Part shown: positions 1-13,178 of the stretch, in pieces
Layout of the letters: each line of letters starts with the position of its first letter
Position numbering within the stretch: the first letter of the stretch is position 1
DNA from: Mesostigma viride
Taxonomy: Eukaryota; Streptophyta; Mesostigmatophyceae; Mesostigmatales; Mesostigmataceae
NCBI GenBank assembly: GCA_009746045.1
Contig: RPFO01001011.1
Coordinates: 1-30,000 of the forward strand
DNA: 30,000 bases
Reading direction: 5' to 3'
Position numbers and translations under genes: made by a program
The notes under the pieces: generated by a model
Seen by the model: only the letters and a program-made list of their open reading frames with translations
Told to the model about the DNA's origin: nothing
Database searches by the model: none

Positions 1-234
1 TTAAAAAAAAAAGCTCAGCAAGCAAAAACGGCCCGTAAATGCAGCAAGTGCAATCAACACACGCAGCACGACAGCAATACCATCAGCGGCACGGCAACAA
101 TGCGCAACACGATCGGCACAACACAACAGCAGCGCACGGCAGCAATGCAAGCAACCAGTAGCATGGCAAAGCACAGCAGCAGCCAGCAGCACAGCACATG
201 AGCAGCTCAAATGACAACAACCGCTGCTCGCGCT
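1..234. other. GCA-rich 3' flank of the minus-strand gene
   Basis: No gene is supported here. The stretch begins with an A-run and then consists of irregular GCA/CAGCA/CAACA words, with no clean period. It lies just past the candidate stop codon of the minus-strand gene, so it is probably 3' UTR or flank. The short ORFs that cross it are Cys/Ala/Leu-rich by-products of the triplet composition. Confidence 0.4.
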
Positions 235-647
235 TCAGCAGTCGTCGTCGTCGTCGTCCGTCTCATCGTCATCGGCAAGGATGAGCGCTCGCTTCCGACG
301 CCGGGAGGCGCCTGCGTTGTTGTTCTCCGCCACATCGTCGCTGGTGGAACCATCTCGCGCAATCGAGCCTCGGCCAGGGTGATATCCGGCGCTTGCACAA
401 CGCAGGACGACCACACCGGGGCACCCGCAGATCTGTGCCTCCAGCTCGTGGAGAGGCACACAAGAAACCGCGTTCCTCCTCCCAACGGGCACCCAGTACA
501 TGGCTACCATGTCGTTTTGCGTGTCGACAACAGCGACACGACCATGGTACCTGCCGTCCGCTTCGTTCGACCGTCCGCGGATGTCCACACGCTCCGACGC
601 CAATGACACACGACTTGCCCTACGAGGTTGCGGCTGCCACTCTTGAC
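235..647 (-). CDS. Candidate last exon: basic patch and Asp-rich tail
   Basis: This minus-strand frame is open, uses GC-ending codons like the neighbouring gene, and ends in TGA at 235-237. It encodes a stretch containing GRYHGRVAVV and VAMYWVPVGRR, which could be a small beta-barrel, then a basic SRRRKR patch and a tail of six consecutive Asp residues. It lies one frame off the main ORF. A 67-bp intron would join them: donor CAAG|GTGCTG ending at 714 and acceptor CTGCAG|GT ending at 648 give matching phase 1. If spliced this way, the main ORF does not end at 656 and the protein gains a nuclear-type basic patch and acidic C-terminus. The splice is inferred from sequence only. A separate gene or an indel are alternatives. 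Confidence 0.42.
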
Positions 648-655
648 CTGCAGCT

Positions 656-3600
656 TTATGCACCTTCCCACATTGCCTTCGCCATGCCGACGATGCCCTT
701 CGAGCATTCAGCACCTTGCCACTTCACGGACCGGGTGTTCCGCGTCATAGGGCACCTCACCTCCTTCAGCGCCTTTAGGCACTCCTTGGTGAGCTTTTTG
801 TTCGCACCCAAGGAGACTGCATGGGGCGGCTGACCTCGCTTGCCCACCACTTGTGTCAAGACGAGGTCTGACGCGGTGATGATCACCGTGTGCGCCGCAG
901 TGGTTGGCGGATGGGGCCATTGCGCAATGTCTGGGTTCCACGGGTGCCACGTGTCACGCAAATGCTTAGCGCGGTATACAAAGAGCTCAATAGAAGGTTG
1001 GCCGCCATCCTCCTTCGCAACCACCTCCTTGATGATGCCAAAGAGGACTGGAGTCCACGTGAGCTTCGAGTTGCAGAGAATACCAGCTGAAGGGTGCCAG
1101 TATAGAACAGCGGAGCCTTTCTCAACGCCTTGCATGCGCTTCAAGTAAGCGACCTTGGCTGTCATGGCCCTGTCTTCTGCCGCCCATTCCTGCTGTGTGT
1201 GGCCATCATGAAGAACTCGGTCTACCAGCGGGGTGACGCGCACCGCCTCTGCGTCGACCAACGCCATGAAGTGCTCTTCTTGCGTCGGTGGTGGTTCAGG
1301 CGCTGCATCGTGCTCACGCAGGGCGGAGATGTCCGCGCGAGATGGCCACGGCAAAGGGCGCCACTCCTCAGGCACCTCCTCAGGGGCATGTGGGACTTTT
1401 GCGAAAAAGGCCTCGTTTGGCTTGATGGTGTCGGGCGGAAAGTACCACTGCCAGATGCCATGGGGCAACTTCTCGACCCTTGTTTTGATCGACTCCAGCT
1501 CCTTCCCCAGAAACTCCATGTTCAATGGTGCGAAGGCTGGGGTGTCCTGCAACATCGGAATGCGGTCTGGATCCACAAGTCGGACGCCAAACAGCGGCCG
1601 CCCCTCCGCATCAAACTTGTAAGGCTGTGTCATCGCCTTCCCGCACCGTGGCGCGCCTTCCTGTCGAGTCCCCGCGGGCTGCCACGGCGTCTTTTGGGAC
1701 TCCGTGGTCCGGTAGGACAACCAGGTCTCTGCGTTGCCCTGTACCTGGAAGAAGACGGCGTGGTGCACCTTCATTGAGCGACCGCGTTTTTCAGGCACCG
1801 GCTGTGCCGCTCCGCCGCCCGCCGGCTGCGCCTCCGGCCCGCCGCGCGCCGGCTGCCCCGCCCCGCCGCCCGTCGACTGCCCCGCCCCGCCGCCCGTCGA
1901 CAGCCCCGCCCCGCCGCCCACGCGCGCCGGCAGCGCCGCTGGCCCCCCGCACGCCGACCGCCCTGCCCCGCCGCCCGTCGACTGCCCCGCCCCGCCGCCC
2001 GTCGACAGCCCCGCCCCGCCGCATGCCAGCTGCGCCGGCCCGCCGCCCACGCGCGCCGGCAGCGCCGCTGGCCCCCCGCACGCCGACGGCCCTGCCCCGC
2101 CGCCCGTCGACTGCCCCGCCCCGCCGCCCGTTGACAGCCCCGCCCCGCCGCCCACGCGCGCCGGCAGCGCCGCTGGCCCCCCGCACGCCGACCGCCCTGC
2201 CCCGCCGCCCGTCGACTGCCCCGCCCCGCCGCCCGTCGACAGCCCCGCCCCGGCGCCCACGCGCGCCGGCAGCGCCGCTGGCCCCCCGCGCGCCGACTGC
2301 CCCGCCACGCCGCCCGTCGACAGCCCCGCCCCGCCGCCCACGCGCGCCGGCAGCGCCGCTGGCCCCCCGCGCGCCGACGGCCCCGCCCCGCCGCCCGTCG
2401 ACAGCCCCGCCCCGCCGCCCACGCGCGCCGGCAGCACCGCTGGCCCCCCGCACGCCGACTGCCCCGCCCCGCCGCCCGTCGACAGCCCCGCCCCGCCGCC
2501 CACGCGCGCCGGCAGCACCGCTGGCCCCCCGCCCGTCGACTGCCCCGCCCCGCCGCCCGTCGACAGCCCCGCCCCGCCGCCCACGCGCGCCGGCAGCGCC
2601 GCTGGCCCCCGCGCGCCGACGGCCCTGCCCCGCCGCCCGTCGACTGCCCCGCCCCGCCGCCCGTCGACAGCCCCGCCCCGCCGCCCACGCGCGCCGGCAG
2701 CGCCGCTGGCCCCCCGCACGCCGACCGCCCTGCCCCGCCGCCCGTCGACTGCCCCGCCCCGCCGCCCGTCGACAGCCCCGCCCCGCCGCCCACGCGCGCC
2801 GGCAGCGCCGCTGGCCCCCCGCACGCCGACCGCCCCGCCACGCCGCCCGTCGACTGCCCCGCCCCGCCGCCCGTCGACAGCCCCGCCCCGCCGCCCACGC
2901 GCGCCGGCAGCGCCGCTGGCCCCCCGCGCGCTGACTGCCCCGCCACGCCGCCCGTCGACAGCCCCGCCCCGCCGCCCACGCGCGCCGGCAGCACCGCTGG
3001 CCCCCCGCACGCCGACTGCCCCGCCCCGCCGCCCGTCGACAGCCCCGCCCCGCCGCCCACGCGCGCCGGCAGCACCGCTGGCCCCCCGCACGCCGACGGC
3101 CCTGCCCCGCCGCCCGTCGACTGCCCCGCCCCGCCGCCCGTCGACAGCCCCGCCCCGCCGCCCACGCGCGCCGGCAGCACCGCTGGCCCCCCGCACGCCG
3201 ACGGCCCTGCCCCGCCGCCCGTCGACTGCCCCGCCCCGCCGCCCGTCGACAGCCCCGCCCCGCCGCCCACGCGCGCCGGCAGCGCCGCTGGCCCCCCGCG
3301 CGCCGACTGCCCCGCCCCGCCGCCCGCGCGCGCCGGCAGCACCGCTGGCCCGCCGCCCGTCGACGGCCCTGCCCCGCCGCCCGTCGACTGCCCCGCCCCG
3401 CCGCGCACCGGCAGCGCCGCCCCGCTGCCCGCTGACTGCCCCGCCCCGCCGCGTGCCGGCTGCGCCGCCGCTGCCGCCCCGCCGCGCACCGATGGCGCCG
3501 CCCCTCCGTGCGCCGGCTGCGCCTCGCTGCACGCAGGCTGCACGACATCACCACGCACCCTGGTGACCTTGATAACCTGATCCTCCCTACCGGTCATCCA

Positions 3601-5409
3601 ATCTACTGTGCTGCACCAACCGGCAAACGACTCGCGCTGCAACGGAGTGAGAAAGTTCCTGACATCGTAAGCGACCCCCAATACCTTGACCTCCGTGCCA
3701 GCGGGGACGGTCGAGTTGCAGTTCGCAGCTGCACCACTAGGCTGACGGAATGCCTCTTCTATGGCCGCCACCCAGCTCTCCAAAGTTGGGTACTTGTGCA
3801 CGAAGCTAGGCCCCCCCGCCACAGCGTGTCTCATGTAGGCCACAAGCACGCCGAATTTCTGATCTGGGTCGGCGTGCGTGTGGCCCACGAGCATGCGGTG
3901 CATTTCGACGACGTCGAAGAAGCCAACGTGTACGAGCCACCATGCAAACAGTAAGACGGTGTGATTCCGGTTTTCACTCCCACCGTCCAGTTGCAGGCAC
4001 AAACACCTGGGCATGTGCGGCAGCCCCGCCCTCCTCCATGGCTGGTCCCTCATCAACTGCGCCAGGATGTGCATCAGCATCGTGACGGTGACACTGCCGG
4101 AGAGGTTGTCGGTCATGAGGACCCATGCGAGAACGATGAACCACATCGCCTTGTACCCATGGACGGCCGCACAGAAGAGCGAGAACGGCATCATGCCACC
4201 TGCATAGCTGCCCCATGAGTCGGGCCCCCCCACCAGCTTCGGCCAGTATGTCTTGGCGTGATCCAGCTTGTCGAGGTTGATCGACAAAATGGCCGTCAAC
4301 ATAGCGGCCACCATCGCGCAGGCAAGCTCGCGCCTCAACCAATAGTTCTGGCGGGTAAACCAGGCCAGAGCGACATGCTGCTTGATTTGGTTGTCGACGT
4401 ACTGCCGTTGTGCCTCAGTTGAAGCACCGCGGCGCCGCATGCGCAGTTCCACGCAGTCCGCGCAGTGACCGGTGCTCTTGTTGTGCGGGCATACCACCAC
4501 CTTCGGGCTCCTCTGCCCTGGGAAGTAGTCGCCTTTGCAGTAGGTGCGCCAGATGCGGTAGAATGCGTTGTAGCCTAGCACCTTGGCCCCTTCCCCCGCT
4601 TCTGCCACCACGTCTTCAACGTACATGGCGTGCATCTCCTTGATGGACATGACGTCCATGAAGACAACGCCAGCATGAGTCGGGTCATGGTCTGCGATCT
4701 GCTGCACCAACTCGTGCATCCACATTGCTGCGTGTTCGCCAACCTCCGAACGCCCCCGAGCATCACGCTCAGGTGGTGCGTGCTCCAGACCAACACCGAA
4801 AGTCGCTAGGTCGTTGGGATGCACGGTCAGGAAATACTCTTTCGCCGACACGACCGACGCCACCAGATTGTTCCAAGTCGCCCGGGTAACGCCGGCCATC
4901 TTCCGGATGGCAGATGCACAACCGGTGACGGTGTACATGCACCCCGCAATCACCACGTCCACGTGTAAAGGGCCGGTAATGATGTACTTCTTGTAACGGC
5001 CACCGTCGGCAGGGGATTCTACCTCGATGTTGCCCACGCCGGCCGACCGGATCACGTCGCAAAGGGAGGCCATGCGCTGCTGGTCCGTTTGGTTGTACAG
5101 GTACTCTCGAAAGGCAGTCCACGACCTGGTATCGGTAAGTAAGGTGCCCACCTTCTCGAGGCAATGCTCCCCACAAGTCGGACCGCACTTCCTGGCCTTG
5201 GCGATGTCCTTGTCAACGGACTTCAATTTGGAGGCGAGAAGCCGGGCGCCATCTTTCTTCCCACTGCGCTTCGCTCGAGAGGAAGACGTGCCGGGCCCCA
5301 TTTCCGTGTGAAGCAGGTCGTCGTCAGAGCCGTCAGAATCTACGCCCCAACTAGCTTCAGAACTCGCATCCGAATCCACCAGGTCTGGCACATCCCATTC
5401 TTCATCCAT
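656..5409 (-). CDS. Large transposase-like (DUF7869-like) protein with minisatellite middle; one frameshift
   Basis: The start ATG is at 5409 and gives an acidic Asp/Ser-rich N-terminus followed by a Lys/Arg patch. Residues about 140-200 resemble the segment preceding the core in DUF7869 proteins. CPHNKSTGHCADC near residue 310 could bind zinc. The core carries LQLDGGSENRN near residue 470 and VGHTHADPDQKFG near residue 510. These match the D..EN...GHTH.D.DQ signature of a eukaryotic RNase H-like, transposase-like family of unknown function. From about residue 623 the protein is a Gly/Ala-rich array (GGGAGLSTGGGAGQS type) of nearly 600 residues. A unique C-terminus of about 380 residues follows, including a VLYWHPSAGIL...LFGIIKEV stretch, and ends in TAA at 656-658. 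The N- and C-terminal frames differ because one C is missing at 2606-2610. With that base the ORF is about 1,584 codons. It may be a domesticated or still mobile transposase relative; the family assignment is from motif memory, not a search. Confidence 0.72.
1795..3540 (-). repeat. GC-rich coding minisatellite, 24-bp subunits in 81/105-bp higher-order units
   Basis: The landmark CACGCGCGCCGG recurs at 1919, 2048, 2153, 2258, 2339, 2420, 2501, 2582 and 2686. The spacings are 129, 105, 105, 81, 81, 81, 81 and 104. The 105 and 81 classes differ by one extra 24-bp subunit (CCGCCCGTCGACTGCCCCGC core). All steps are multiples of three except the 104, so the array is kept in frame with the host gene. 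On the minus strand it reads as GGGAGLSTGGGAGQSTGGG-like repeats. SalI-type GTCGAC sites occur in nearly every subunit. Confidence 0.9.
2606..2610 (-). other. Single-base deletion in C-run that breaks the reading frame
   Basis: The sibling repeat units read CTGG followed by six C and then GCGCGCC or GCACGCC, for example at 2281 and 2341. Here only five C are present. The unit spanning it is 104 bp instead of 105. The open frame from the 5' side and the open frame from the 3' side both encode the same GGAGLSTGGG phase and meet exactly here. A homopolymer sequencing error or a real allele would look the same. Confidence 0.85.
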
Positions 5410-5419
5410 GTTAATAGGA

Positions 5420-5870
5420 AATCTACTGTATTACACCCGGTGGTGCTTGGACAGAAGCAAGAAACCCCGCCCACCGCTCAAATGTGGCGCCCAACAAAGC
5501 CCCAAACTGTTTTCTTCAATAAGTCTACTGTTCTACATCCGGTGGTGGATGGACACAAGCAATAAAGGCCCCGCCCACACCTCAGATTTCTTTAGAAAAT
5601 CTACTGATCTACATTCGATGGCGCCTTCACAGAAGCAGGAAACTCCGCCCACCGGTCAAATGTGACGCCCAACAAAGCCCCAACTGATTTCTTCAAGAAG
5701 TATACTGTTTTACAGCCGGTAGTGCTTGGGCAGAAGCACTATAAAAGAGACAACCAGCGCAGGCCAGAAATCGCAGGCCAGAAATCGCAACTATGTAAAG
5801 CCCGCCCACACATCGGATTTCTTTACGAAAAACCTGTTTTACATTCGATGGGGTCTTGACAGATTCAAAC
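5420..5870. repeat. Degenerate direct repeats upstream of the minus-strand gene
   Basis: Copies of TCTACTGTTTTACATCCGGT-like sequence start near 5421, 5522, 5600, 5702 and 5828, alternating about 100 and 80 bp apart. Each is followed by an ACTCCGCCCAC or CCCCGCCCAC box (5465, 5569, 5644, 5801) and a CAAATGTGACGCCCAACAAAGCCCC-like segment in every other copy. They begin a few bases upstream of the ATG at 5409, so they occupy the gene's leader or promoter. The boxes are Sp1-like, but that is only a resemblance. Confidence 0.65.
5740..5747 (+). promoter_or_regulatory. Possible TATA box (TATAAAAG)
   Basis: TATAAAAG follows one of the upstream repeat copies and is read on the plus strand. A transcript starting about 30 bp later would run into the 149-bp satellite. 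The next plus-strand gene starts 1.3 kb away, so the link is weak. Confidence 0.2.
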
Positions 5871-5925
5871 AAATTATCGTTTCTACCTGCGTGCGACTGC
5901 TGCGGCTGAGTGCTGCAACTTGTCT

Positions 5926-6945
5926 TCACGTCTTCACGTCTTCACGTCTTCACGTCTTCACCGCGTCTTCACCTGTCTTCACCACGTCTTCACGGCTTCA
6001 CGGCTTCACGTCTTCACGGCTTCACCTGAACACCTGAACTTCACCTGAACTTGCCGTATCGTGTCTTCACGTCTTCACGTCTTCACGTCTTCACGTCTTC
6101 ACGTCTTCACCGCGTCTTCACCTGTCTTCACCACGTCTTCACGGCTTCACGGCTTCACGTCTTCACGGCTTCACCTGAACACCTGAACTTCACCTGAACT
6201 TGCCGTATCGTGTCTTCACGTCTTCACGTCTTCACGTCTTCACGTCTTCACGTCTTCACCGCGTCTTCACCTGTCTTCACCACGTCTTCACGGCTTCACG
6301 GCTTCACGTCTTCACGGCTTCACCTGAACACCTGAACTTCACCTGAACTTGCCGTATCGTGTCTTCACGTCTTCACGTCTTCACGTCTTCACGTCTTCAC
6401 GTCTTCACCGCGTCTTCACCTGTCTTCACCACGTCTTCACGGCTTCACGGCTTCACGTCTTCACGGCTTCACCTGAACACCTGAACTTCACCTGAACTTG
6501 CCGTATCGTGTCTTCACGTCTTCACGTCTTCACGTCTTCACGTCTTCACGTCTTCACCGCGTCTTCACCTGTCTTCACCACGTCTTCACGGCTTCACGGC
6601 TTCACGTCTTCACGGCTTCACCTGAACACCTGAACTTCACCTGAACTTGCCGTATCGTGTCTTCACGTCTTCACGTCTTCACGTCTTCACGTCTTCACGT
6701 CTTCACCGCGTCTTCACCTGTCTTCACCACGGCTTCACGGCTTCACGTCTTCACGTCTTCACGGCTTCACCTGAACACCTGAACTTCACCTGAACTTGCC
6801 GTATCGTGTCTTCACGTCTTCACGTCTTCACGTCTTCACGTCTTCACGTCTTCACCACGTCTTCACCTGTCTTCACCACGTCTTCACGGCTTCACGGCTT
6901 CACGTCTTCACGGCTTCACCTGAACACCTGAACTTTGCGTATCGT
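5926..6945. repeat. 149-bp satellite built from TCTTCACG words, about seven copies
   Basis: The landmark TTGCCGTATCGTG recurs at 6051, 6200, 6349, 6498, 6647 and 6796, exactly 149 bp apart. A diverged last copy sits near 6934. Inside each unit the word TCTTCACG or GCTTCACG repeats every 8-9 bp, followed by a CACCTGAACACCTGAACTTC segment. Successive units are almost identical, which indicates recent unequal exchange or slippage. The unit is not a multiple of three, and the short ORFs in it are not credible genes. Confidence 0.95.
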
Positions 6946-7093
6946 ATCTTTGATACATTGCATCATTTGCATGCCTTGGAGCTGCACGTCTTCAAGCAGT
7001 GTCACCCAGTTCCCGCTTGATTCAAATGCACTTCGCGCTTGAATTCGTGACTTCGCTCAAGGTGGAAGGTGATGGGCACTAGCCACGGGAACT

Positions 7094-9938
<2,845 letters not shown>

Positions 9939-10217
9939 ATCAGTTCTTTGACACTGAGTTGGCACTAGACGCAACACCTTTGATGCACATGAGTGCAGGG
10001 CGCATGTGTGGAAACCATGCAACCATGGCGATCCCTCAAAAAGTTTGGTTATGTAATAAGTGAGACAATTATTCCGGACGTATGATGGCCCAACGTCCTG
10101 TAAGGTTGAGTTGTCTTATTCAATTGGCATATGTTGTCTTATTGATGTTGTCTCATTGCCTTAATGGGTCAATTGTCTTAGTTTATATCATGTATATCTT
10201 GGGAAACTCATTGCTTC

Positions 10218-10223
10218 AATAAA
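10218..10223 (+). terminator. Candidate poly(A) signal AATAAA
   Basis: AATAAA lies 280 bp after the TGA at 9938, in an AT-rich 3' UTR-like stretch (9939-10230) with no other ORF. It is the only clear poly(A) hexamer before the satellite that begins at 10331. Confidence 0.45.
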
Positions 10224-10330
10224 ATGCATGTTAGGCGCAATCAACCCCCTCAAACACATCTGAAAACTGCACAGTGCATCAAATGTATCCTAAACAAAAA
10301 AATGTATCCTAATCCGGTAAAACCACCCCA

Positions 10331-11750
10331 CCGCGCACGCAAGGGGCAACTGCCCGCACATGTACATCCACCGCACACGCAAGGGGCGGCTGCACACACA
10401 TGTACATACACCGCGCACGCAAGGGGCGGCTGCACACACACGTACATACACCGCGCACGCAAGGGGCGAGTGCGCACACACGTACATACACCGCGCACGC
10501 AAGGGGGGGCTGCACACACACGTACATACACCGCGCACGCAAGGGGCCAGTGCAAGCACATGTACATACACCATGCACGCAAGGGCCGGCATGCACAGAA
10601 ACGTACATACACCGCGCACGCAAGGGGCTGCTGCACACACACGTACACACACCATGCACGCACGGGGCGGCTGCACACACACGTACATCCACTGCGCACG
10701 CACGGGGCCGGCGACTGCACACACATGTACATAAACCATGCACGCAAGGGGCGGCTGCACACACATGTACATCCACCGCGCACGCAAGGGGCGAGTGCAA
10801 ACACATGTACATACACCGCGCACGCAAGGACAAGGATGCACACACATGTACATACACCGCGCACGCAAGGGGCGGCTGCACACGCACGTACATACACCGC
10901 GCACGCAAGGGGCGGCTGCACACACACGTACATACACCGCGCACGCACGGGGCCAGTGCAAGCACATGTACATACACCATGCACGCAAGGGGCGGCTGCA
11001 CACACATGTACATACACCGCGCACGCAAGGGGCGAGTGCAAACACATGTACATACACCGCGCACGCAAGGGGCAACTGCCCGCACATGTACATCCACCGC
11101 GCACGCAAGGGGCGGCTGCACACACATGTACACACACCATGCACGCAAGGACAAGGATGCACACACATGTACACACACCATGCACGCAAGGGGCGGCTGC
11201 ACACACACGTACACACACCGCGCACGCAAGGGGCGAGTGCAAACACATGTACATACACCATGCACGCAAGGACAAGGATGCACACACATGTACACACACC
11301 ATGCACGCAAGGGGCGGCTGCACACACACGTACATACACAATGCACGGTTGGGGCGACGGCACTCACATGTACATACACCATGCACGCAAGGACAAGGAT
11401 GCACACACATGTACATACACCGCGCACGCAAGGGGCGGCTGCACACACACGTACATACACCGCGCACGCAAGGGGCGAGTGCGCACACACGTACATCCAC
11501 CGCGCACGCAAGGGGCGGCTGCACACACACGTACATACACCGCGCACGCAATGGGCGAGTGCAAACACATGTACATACACCGCGCACGCAAGGGGCGGCT
11601 GCACACACACGTACACACACCATGCACGCAAGGGCCGGCATGCACACACACGTACATACACCGCGCACGCAAGGGGCGGCTGCACAGAAACGTACACACA
11701 CCGCGCACGCAAGGGCCGGCTGCACACACATGTACATACACCTTGCACGT
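10331..11750. repeat. 40-bp satellite, about 35 copies
   Basis: Units begin CCGCGCACGC or CCATGCACGC, continue AAGGGGCGGCTGCACACACA and end in TGTACATACA. Starts at 10331, 10371, 10411, 10451, 10491 and 10531 are exactly 40 bp apart, with occasional 41-bp or longer units later. Most variation is in the middle (GGCGGC, GGCGAG, GGCCAG, ACAAGG). Because 40 is not divisible by three, every frame on both strands stays open for long stretches. These ORFs are artefacts. Confidence 0.95.
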
Positions 11751-11754
11751 ACAA

Positions 11755-11915
11755 CACACAACACACACACACAACAAAAAATTATATACACACACACACG
11801 CACACGCACACGCACACGCACACGCACACGCACACGCACACGCACACGCACACGCACAACACACACAACACACACAACACACACACGCACACGTGAACAA
11901 CACACACACACAACA
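11755..11915. repeat. (CA)n / (CACACG)n microsatellite
   Basis: The 40-bp satellite passes into AACACACAACAC and then CACACG hexanucleotides (about 11798-11860) and further CA runs. CA-rich words already fill the satellite units, so the two probably share an origin. Confidence 0.9.
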
Positions 11916-12023
11916 ATTATAATATTAGTGTAGTATATCAAACAAAATAGTAATAAAGTATTTGCAAGCGTACTTCGTGTGAATTATGTGTAGACGAGAA
12001 TAGAAGCTAAACAAAACTCTAAT

Positions 12024-12091
12024 GGAGAAAGAGGGATTCGAACCCTTGGGAAAGTTACCCCATACATAGCATTCCACTCGGACATTTCTCC
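12024..12091 (-). pseudogene. Truncated tRNA-Ser-like pseudogene
   Basis: On the minus strand the segment starts GGAGAAATGTCCGAGTGG and ends AGGGTTCGAATCCCTCTTTC followed by TCC. The 7-bp acceptor stem GGAGAAA/TTTCTCC is perfect. The T arm (AGGG TTCGAAT CCCT) is intact, and TGGGG/TCCCA could be a long variable arm. This matches organelle or bacterial-type tRNA-Ser, whose genes start GGAGA.ATGGCCGAGTGG. At 68 nt it is about 20 nt short, and no normal anticodon stem and 7-base loop can be drawn. It is most likely an internally deleted copy, perhaps from inserted organelle DNA. A degenerate but active tRNA is less likely. Confidence 0.6.
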
Positions 12092-12126
12092 GAAAAAAAG
12101 GTCACGTAAGCTAAGGGTGGAGAGTT

Positions 12127-12182
12127 AAGGGTGTAGGTTGTAGGATGTATGGTGTAGGGTGTAGGGTGTAGGGTGTAGGGTG
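12127..12182 (+). repeat. Telomere-like TGTAGGG heptamers
   Basis: About seven heptamers are present. The last four are exact TGTAGGG and the first ones are diverged (TGTAGGT, TGTAGGA, TGTATGG). This differs by one base from the plant-type telomere repeat TTTAGGG. It may be an interstitial telomere relic or a chance microsatellite. Confidence 0.4.
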
Positions 12183-12519
12183 TCTTGAGCTTTCTTTTTT
12201 GAGATCAATAGAGTCCCCTTCCATGATCATGTGCGTGATCTGGTTATGATTTTCATCTATGGCGTGTGTGGCCACATCGTGTATTTACAACTTTCTAGCC
12301 ATGGATAACTAGGTAACCATAAATTGGTTACCATGATAACTAGGTAAAAACGTGTTGGTTTCAGAATACATGTGATCGCTGCATTGTCATCTACAATGTA
12401 CAAATCAATCACGGATTTCGGGGCTACGGATTTCGGGGCTAAGTTTTTGTGGGTAGAGATTGGCAAGGGTGTCTTTATCTTGCCACTTGGTCACTTGGTG
12501 TGCATTACGTCTGTTCTTG

Positions 12520-13095
12520 CGTTGGAGTCAAAAAACTGTCCGTGTGTGGTGGTGGACTTTTCCTCACGGTCAGTCGCCATATGTCATACAAGCACTTGTT
12601 CGGCGTACCACTAGCTCATGTATGTCACCATTGTAATTTTGCGTTGTAACAGCATTTCTCGGAGCCAACGGCCGTTGGACTCAAAAAACTGACCGTGTGT
12701 GGTGGTGGACTTTTCCTCACGGGCAGTCGCCATATGTCATACAAGCACTTGTTCGGCGTACCACTAGCTCGTGGATGTCACCATTGTAATTTTGAGTTGT
12801 AACAGCATTTCTCGGAGCCAACGGCCGTTGGACTTCGAAAAACTGATAGCCTTGTCTGAAGGTGTGTGCGTGAATGGCACATGTGCATCGTCGGGGGGAG
12901 TTTTCTCAAGAGCCACATGTGGTAGTGTAAGGTGGGCATGCTTAGTGCGTACGGGTGGGAGGGACAAGAGGTGCAGAAGTTGACGGCTTTTGACCTTGGG
13001 AAATGACACGGCACACATAAGACAACAAAGTGATAATTTTAATGTCTTTACTGGTGTACTGTCAATTTCTCCGAGCCAACGGCCGTTGGACTCTC
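12520..13095. repeat. Direct repeats carrying the palindrome CCAACGGCCGTTGG
   Basis: Two 153-bp copies (about 12522-12675 and 12676-12830) are nearly identical. They include ACTTTTCCTCACGG, a CATATGTCATACAAGCACTT segment and GTAACAGCATTTCTCGGAGC ahead of the palindrome. A more diverged copy of the following segment (GTGTGTGCGTG...ATGGCAC) occurs at about 12860 and 13118. The palindrome is at 12665-12678, 12818-12831 and 13076-13089. A 12-bp core is at 13332-13343, and a one-mismatch copy is at 14384-14397. No credible ORF is present. Confidence 0.85.
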
Positions 13096-13178
13096 GAAAC
13101 TCTCCTGTCTACAAAGTGTGTGCGTGCGATGGCACTTGTTCCATGTGCCGGGGGGGGGTGAGAAATCTGTCGTTCATT

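Noticed and set aside
1525-3566. Plus-strand Pro/Ala-rich ORFs of 469 and 610 codons
   Set aside because: They are antisense frames of the GC-rich minisatellite; the minus frame connects to a recognisable core and unique C-terminus.
5926-6945. CRISPR-like array
   Set aside because: Whole 149-bp units repeat with no unique spacers, in eukaryotic sequence; it is a satellite.
10224-11941. Long overlapping ORFs (350-570 codons) on both strands
   Set aside because: They come from a stop-free 40-bp satellite read in all frames and have Cys/Val or His/Thr-rich low-complexity translations.
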